A DNA stretch of 64,000 bases, from assembly GCA_028641055.1 (NCBI GenBank), contig CM054057.1, positions 404,788,814 to 404,852,813 of the forward strand, given 5' to 3'. Source of the stretch: Alopecurus myosuroides. Its lineage: Eukaryota; Streptophyta; Magnoliopsida; Poales; Poaceae. Below, in pieces: positions 58,287 to 64,000 of this stretch. The notes under the pieces were generated by a model, which had not been told where the DNA came from, did no database searches, and saw only the letters and a program-made list of their open reading frames with translations. The first letter of the stretch is position 1. Every line of letters begins with the position of its first letter. Position numbers and translations under genes: made by a program.

Positions 58287-58693
58287 TGTCGGAGAGAGCT
58301 CGTCTGTCCTGGACAGGATAACTCTGAAAGGTTCGAACACTGGGGGCTAAACACGCTTCCTCCGCTTCCAGAGGAGGCTTCCAGAGGAAATCGTGAGCAC
58401 GACAACAATGGCGACACAGAGAGTTTACCCAGGTTCAGGCCACCAGTGTGGTGTAAAACCCTACTCCGTCTTGTCTGATGGATTGCACTATGTTGATTAC
58501 AGTACGAAGGCAAGCTTGTGCTCGGAATAGACTTCTTGGGCTCTATGATGGTTCGAGCTCCCTTTGTTCAAGGGCCGGTGGTGCCCTTCTTATACTGGCG
58601 TTTGGACCTCCTTCCCGCTCATTTGGCGGGAAGGGGTTACAACAAAGTGCCAAAGGAGGAGTGTCCCGTACGTCTGCGCCTCCTGCGCGGTCC
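58287..58693 (-). repeat. 5' LTR of the Tat element, interrupted by a copia LTR
   Basis: Plus-strand start TGTCGGAGAGAGC beside the primer site. A minus-strand TATA-like CAGTATAAGAAGG lies near 58586-58598. After about 407 bp the sequence changes abruptly at 58694 to a copia LTR, so its upstream (U3) end lies beyond that insertion or is lost. Confidence 0.7.
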
Positions 58694-60352
58694 TGGTGAA
58701 GGGAATATGCCCAAGAGGCAATAATAAAGTGGTTATTATCTTATTCCTTGTTTATAATAAATATTTATTTCACATGCTAGATTTGTATTAACCGGAAACT
58801 TTGATACATGTGTGTCTAATAGACAAACAAGAGTTCCTAGTAATGCCTCTCGTTTAACTAGCTCGCTGATTAATTGATGATCAAAGTTTCCTGATCATGA
58901 ACATTGGATGTTGTTAATAGCAGAGTCATGTCATTGGAAGAATGATGTGATGAACATAGACCCAACGTGTATATAGCAATGCGATCAATTCGTTAAGTTT
59001 ACATGGTTATATCAAACATACGAAGTAACTATAATCCTTAGATCGTGAGATCATTTCAGTCACTAACACCGGAAGAGTGCTTTGATGTCATCAAACGTCA
59101 CACTATAACAGGGTGGCTATAAAGGTGTCGTTGGGTATTCGGAAAGTATTAATTGAGGCTCATGGATCAAGAGTGGTATTTGTCCATCCAAATGACGGAT
59201 AGATATACTCTAGACCCTCTCGGTGATACCACAACGACACCGCTTGCAGGCACATGACTAGGTCACAGGGATGTCATATCACAGAACGAGTAAAAGAGTA
59301 CTTGTCGGTAACGAGATCAAACAATATATGGCTAATACCAATGATCGGATCTCGGAGAAGTAAAATATCGCGAGACAAAGAGAATTAGTTACGACATTTT
59401 GGTTCACACGATCACTAGATTCATTGTTGAATGTGTTGGAGTCATTATGGATCTCCAGGTCCCGCTGTTGACTATTGATCGGAGAGGTGTCTCGATCATG
59501 TCTACATTATTCACGAACCGTAGGGTGACACATTTAAGGTTTGATGACGCGATTGAGTGGATATAGATTATCGGAGAAAAGGTTGGACAATATTGAAATT
59601 GTTTCGGGGAATAGTGAAATAGTCACCGGAATTGTTTTGGGGAATATTAAAATAGTTCAAGGTGGTATATGTTAATGTTTGGTTAACAAATAGTTCAAGG
59701 GGGTAAGTGTTAAAGTTTTATAATAGGATTAACAAATATTAAAATAAAGAAATGCAATTGATTTATTTATTTATTAAAGAAAACCCTTGGAATTTTGAGT
59801 GGGAATTGATGAGAGAATGAGTGGGCTGAGTGGAGAATCCACCCACATGATTAGAGGAGAGGTGGAGGAACCAAAATTTCGTGGTTCCCTCCCCCTCCTA
59901 TATGAAGAGGGGTTGGACCTCCCTCTCCCCACACACTTGTGTCATCTCCACCTCCCCCCTCCCGCTGATCCACCTCATGTTCATGATCTTGACAAAGCCC
60001 TGAACAAAGTTTTATCCACCACACCACGCCGTCGTGATGCTGGGGTTCCGAAGGATCCTCTACTTCCGCTGCCCCGCTGGATCGAGGGAATGGAGGTCGT
60101 CATCGAGCTGTACGTGTGACCGAGTTTGGAAGCGCTGTCGGATTGCAGCGCTCATCTTCGCGATATTGAGACCGATGTGAGTTCAACTACATCACAAACG
60201 AGATTTCATCTCGTAACTCTTTGTGTCTTCGAGGGTATGTTCTCCTTAAGACTTTCTCTATGTCCGGTCCTTTCATCTCCTAGACTAGATCTTGGCCCTT
60301 CGGGTATCTCTCATGTAGGAATTTTTTTGTTTTCTATGCAATGAACCCTTTA
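58694..60352 (+). repeat. 5' LTR of the copia element (about 1,659 bp)
   Basis: Begins TGGTGAAGGGAATATGCCC. A TATA-like CCTATATGAAGAGG (about 59896-59909) is followed by a leader, and the end lies just before the primer site, where the expected terminal CA has become TA. The length suits BARE/Angela LTRs (about 1.7-1.8 kb). The short ORFs at 59799-60344 are not supported as genes. Confidence 0.85.
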
Positions 60353-60353
60353 G

Positions 60354-60366
60354 TGGTATCAGAGAC
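60354..60366 (+). other. Primer-binding site of the copia element (tRNA-Met, mutated)
   Basis: TGGTATCAGAGAC; the last two bases deviate from TGGTATCAGAGCC. Confidence 0.85.
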
Positions 60367-62900
60367 GGATCTACGCGTAGATGTTTTGTACGGGTAGAAC
60401 ACATAGGTGTATGTGGGCGTTGATGATCATGTTATTTCCTCAGTGAGTATTTTATGATCGTAGTGGCATAGTAGGATGAAGCTGCCCTAGACAAACTTTA
60501 CGTGTACTTTGTATGCGAGACCTGTCTCACTTGTGGCTGAGGGGGTGTCCGTTTCTCCTACTATAGTTAAGATCTAATCTACAAAGGGTTGTTAAAAATA
60601 TGTTTATCAACGTTGTGGTTCATGTTCATAGGTATGAACGGTTCTATCCTTGAAAGCCCTAAGCCACATAAAATATGCAAATGGAAATTAGAGACGTCTA
60701 ACTTGTTTTTGTAGGGCATGTGATGTGATATGGTGAATGTTACAAATTTGATGTATGAGATGATCTCTTTTGTAAATTATTGACATACCGGAAGGAGCCA
60801 TATGGTTGTCTTATTATTTATGGCTTGCGTGTTCTATATCATATCAATGTGATATGTTGTAATTTTGATGGGCAATCAAGATGGAGGTGCCATGGACCTT
60901 GGTGCCATGCCGGTGGAATGATGGAGCTCATACCATGATGCACAAGATGGAGATCAAGTGCAAGAAATACCATATCATATCACATTATCCATGCATGTGA
61001 TGTTAATCCTTTTTATGCATGTTATTTTGCTTAGATCGTGACGGTAGCATTATAAGATGATCCCTCTCACTTAATATCAAGATAATAATGTCTTCTTCCT
61101 TAGTATGCACCGTTAAGAAAGTTCGTCGTTTCGAGACACCACGTGATGATCAGGTGTGACCGACTCAATGTTCGCATACAACGGGTGCTGACGAGCCTAG
61201 CATGTACAAACATGGCCTCGGAAAACACGCAATACTATGGTTCTACTTGGCGAGCCTAGCATGTACAAACATGGCCTCGGAACACGTAACCTAAAGGTAA
61301 ATCAAGATTCATATGGACGATATGATGAACATGTCGATGTTCGCCTTTGCAGCTACATCATCTCACGTGATGATCGGTTTTGGTGTAATGAATTCAGTTT
61401 GTGTAATCACTAAAACGACTAGAGGGATGTTGTTTTTGAGTGGGAGTTCACATAGTAATTTTGAATTAACTTGAACTTATTTTATCATGAATAATCAATC
61501 AAAGTGAATTGGCATAAATTGTAGTATTCATTGGCATCCACAAACTACCTTACACTTAGATTGTTAATTGAGATATAACTGTTATGATCTGGTAAAAAAA
61601 TTAAGATTGGTACCGTATTAGTGAAATTTAAAATTGAGTCCTATTGTAGATTTTCAGTATAACCTACCTAGCTCCATATGATTAATGATTGATTGATCTA
61701 TAGAGAAAAATAATTCCTACTTAGAATCCAGTTTCATGCTTGCTTCCATAATATTTTATATTCAAAAGAATGTTTTGTTGATCAAGGTTATTTAGGAACT
61801 GGAAAGAATTGTTTTTAGAAGCAATCAAGTGAAATATATATTGATATCTAGAAACTTATTTGTGGCAACATGACTGAGTATAATTTAGCGTGACAATGTG
61901 TGCTTATATTATTTGAATATATGCAATGATTGAAGACGCTAGGAGTTTGAATCTTCCAAGAAGCTGGGCGCTAATATTACCCTCAAAATTCCTTCCTTCA
62001 AGCTATAGTAGCTTCATCAAACAATTGTTATGATGGTATGGATTAAATGTATGGGTAAAACTGTTTGCCTTACTTGAGGATTGCTAAGAGTGGAATCCGG
62101 AAGAATGCTATTAATATGATGATATTAGTAGAACAATCAACCTCAAAGTATGAATCAATGGGTGGTAGTATATGACTAACACACCAAGGAAAATGTGCTA
62201 GTACGGGTAGGATTGTTTGATGTTGAATGATTCTTCTGTAAAGAAAAGGGAATATTGAAAATAGAATTACAAAACGGTATATGATAGCAAAGAAGATAAC
62301 TGGAAAGGTCCAGCTCAGGAGTATATGCTTGATATACAAGTTATAGATGTATTACTAGTTAACAAAGTATTTTTGAGTATTTTGATAATAGATTGGCTGG
62401 TATGAGTTGTCATACAAAGCAACGCAATGCAAGAAATACAAGGTCCTAAAAGAAACTAGTAGTATATGTGGGATCGATCATGACAAGAACATAAATAAAG
62501 TGTGATTGTGTTCACTGTCGTATCAAACCAAACAATCAAGATTTATTTTAAGAACTTAATAAGTTGTTATTTTGTTCCAATCTTTTGTGAGAACAAATAA
62601 TATTGTTCAAAACTATGACCATATTCCATAATTTATGGATGAGTTAATATAAATCGTGTTGGTAAAGTAAACATCTATAAGACTAAATGCTAAACAAGAC
62701 GTAAAAGAATTTCACTTAAATTGTGACACCACCATTTTAGTTCATATCGGAAAGGAAACCATGAAGGAACTCCATGTTGATGGACTTCCGGGGTCATTTT
62801 GTTTTGAATAAATTGACGCTTGTGAGACATCTTCCAAAAGATGAATAAAATTCCGTTCATAAGACAAAGTAGAATGAACGAATAATTTAGTGGAGATTAT
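60367..62900 (+). other. Leader and unrecognisable gag region of the copia element
   Basis: No supported ORF. The wording from about 60870 (CAAGATGGAGGTGCCATGG) to 61400 (TCACGTGATGATCGG) matches the long leader of BARE/WIS-type elements. A 59-bp direct repeat step lies at 61192-61282. The region 61430-62900 should hold gag and protease but is AT-rich and too decayed to read. Confidence 0.55.
61192..61282 (+). repeat. Direct repeat in the copia leader
   Basis: CGAGCCTAGCATGTACAAAC plus 12 further bases occurs at 61192-61223 and again at 61251-61282, a 59-bp step. Confidence 0.85.
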
Positions 62901-64000
62901 ACATATTTATGTATATAGTCCATTATGTGTAGTCGTGTGTGGTGGATTAATTTTTCCTTCATAAAATTTCGTCGATGATTTGAGTAGATATATGATTATA
63001 TCTATTTAAAGAGAACGAAGATTGACATTTTTGAATTGGTTCAAACTATTATTAGTATGAAGTAAAAATCATCGTAACAAGACAATAAAGTGCTTATGAT
63101 TGGATCATAAAGGATAAATTTTGAGTTACAAGTTTAGCAAAACATCTGAGGAGTTGCAAAATTGTTCGACAATTTATCCTTCTCGAATACCCCACATAAG
63201 TATGGAGCGTTCGAGAGACAAAATCAAACCTTGTTGGACATGGTAAGATAAATAAAAATGCCATTATAATTTTTCTAGTTTATACATTAGAGACAACCGC
63301 TTTTATATTGAAAAGAGCGCCATCATGATCCGTTGAAATTTACACCATATAAGTTATGGCTTGGGTAGTGACCCGAATTGTCTTTTTCTTAAACTTTGGT
63401 ATGCATAGCATGTGTAAAATGTTTACAACCAAAATAGGATACATATATGTTTATAAGGTTATCCCAACGAATCCATTGGGTATTTCTCCTATCACCAAAC
63501 TAAAGACAAATGTTGTTTGTCAGAAAGGGTTGATTTCTAGATAAAGTAGTTCTTGCGAAACAAGTGAGTGGGAGAACAATACAAACTCGACGAGATTAGG
63601 GAATCTTCGTTATCATGTCAAGAGTAGCGCAACACTGGAAGTTGTTCTAGGGTTTCCTAATTTGACTAAGTAGAAGACACTACATGTGTTATAGATACTT
63701 CGAATGAGTTTGCGAACTGAACCACAAAAGTCCTAAAACTTTGTACTTAGAACAATTTTTGGTTTGAGAGTGAAGTTATGTTTTGACAACAAAGGACCTG
63801 GAACTTATAAAGGAAGCAAAAGATGGGCCCTGACTTCGTAAAATTGGCTATGAGTCATTATATCCGCGATAGTATCCCTTTATGAATATCAAGTATGTGA
63901 CTTGGTAATCCTTTCGATAGGCATGATGCCTAACGATAGCAAACGGGTCTATATAGAAACAAAGACATGTATATTTACATCCTTTGAAAGTTTTGTTTGT
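62901..64000 (+). pseudogene. Copia pol remnant (integrase region), heavily decayed
   Basis: Short matches to copia integrase are visible: FERQNQTLLDMVR near 63207-63247 (from the conserved SERRNRTLLDMVR segment), and at 63424-63544 a frame with KIGYIYVYKVIPTNPLG in place of the usual CxFIGYPxETLGY. Much of the surrounding sequence is AT-rich with stops in all frames. It is non-functional and continues outside the window. Confidence 0.5.

Larger units (their letters stand above)
58694..64000 (+). mobile_element. BARE/Angela/WIS-like copia retrotransposon, running off the window
   Basis: 5' LTR (58694-60352), tRNA-Met primer site (60354), a very long leader and a badly decayed pol that continues past 64000. 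The LTR start (GGGAATATGCCC...GAGGCAATAATAAA) and leader wording are typical of this Triticeae family (recognised from memory). It is inserted in the Tat LTR. The 3' LTR and target duplication partner are not in the window. Confidence 0.85.

Noticed and set aside
1..64000. CRISPR arrays, bacterial operons, rRNA genes
   Set aside because: None seen; repeats are LTRs, terminal or subterminal transposon repeats and minisatellites of a plant genome.

Overview
This is a transposon-dense segment of a grass genome, most likely a Triticeae species (wheat, Aegilops, barley or rye). That placement rests on the kinds of elements present: gypsy retrotransposons with 4-6 kb LTRs, an Athila-type gypsy with a tRNA-Asp primer site, a BARE/Angela/WIS-like copia LTR and leader, and a CACTA transposon with CCGGTT-type subterminal repeats. 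It is inference from recognised sequence character, since no database was searched. I see no intact host gene. The only host exons I recognise are a broken fragment of mitochondrial cytochrome c1.

Layout. 1-2080: end of a minus-strand LTR retrotransposon (degraded internal region, primer site, 424-bp LTR). 2085-4118: unassigned DNA with a heptad-repeat coiled-coil reading frame on the minus strand. 4119-11803: a complete CACTA DNA transposon (matching termini, TTT target duplication). It carries a decayed Tnp2-type transposase gene and a second decayed transcription unit with AT-hook-like and B3-like domains, driven by what looks like a copy of the element's own terminal promoter. 11804-12818: cytochrome c1 pseudogene exons and unassigned DNA.

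12819-45545 is a nest. An old minus-strand gypsy (element A, CRM/Reina-like) is split by two insertions. Element B (15928-29580, plus strand, chromodomain gypsy, TSD ATGCT) is young: its two 4.3-kb LTRs are almost identical and its polyprotein is open except for one stop. Element C (30038-45086, minus strand, about 5.9-kb LTRs, Gag-like ORFs only) is older and non-autonomous. Pieces of A's gag, protease and pol lie at 45087-45545, 29586-30037 and 12819-15922. A is cut again at 45546 by a long LTR (45546-49846).

49847-53165 is the 5' half of an Athila-type gypsy (minus strand). 53166-58693 holds Tat-lineage gypsy parts: pol on the plus strand next to gag, primer site and LTR on the minus strand, an arrangement that one internal inversion could explain. 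58694 to the window end is a BARE/Angela-like copia element (LTR, primer site, long leader, badly decayed pol) that runs off the edge.

The most interesting signals are: a possible spliced acidic small protein encoded inside the LTRs of B, with an analogous acidic exon at the same place in the LTRs of C; the B3/AT-hook cargo gene of the CACTA element and its duplicated terminal promoter; a perfect Pol III B-box in B's LTRs; and the inverted Tat pol block.
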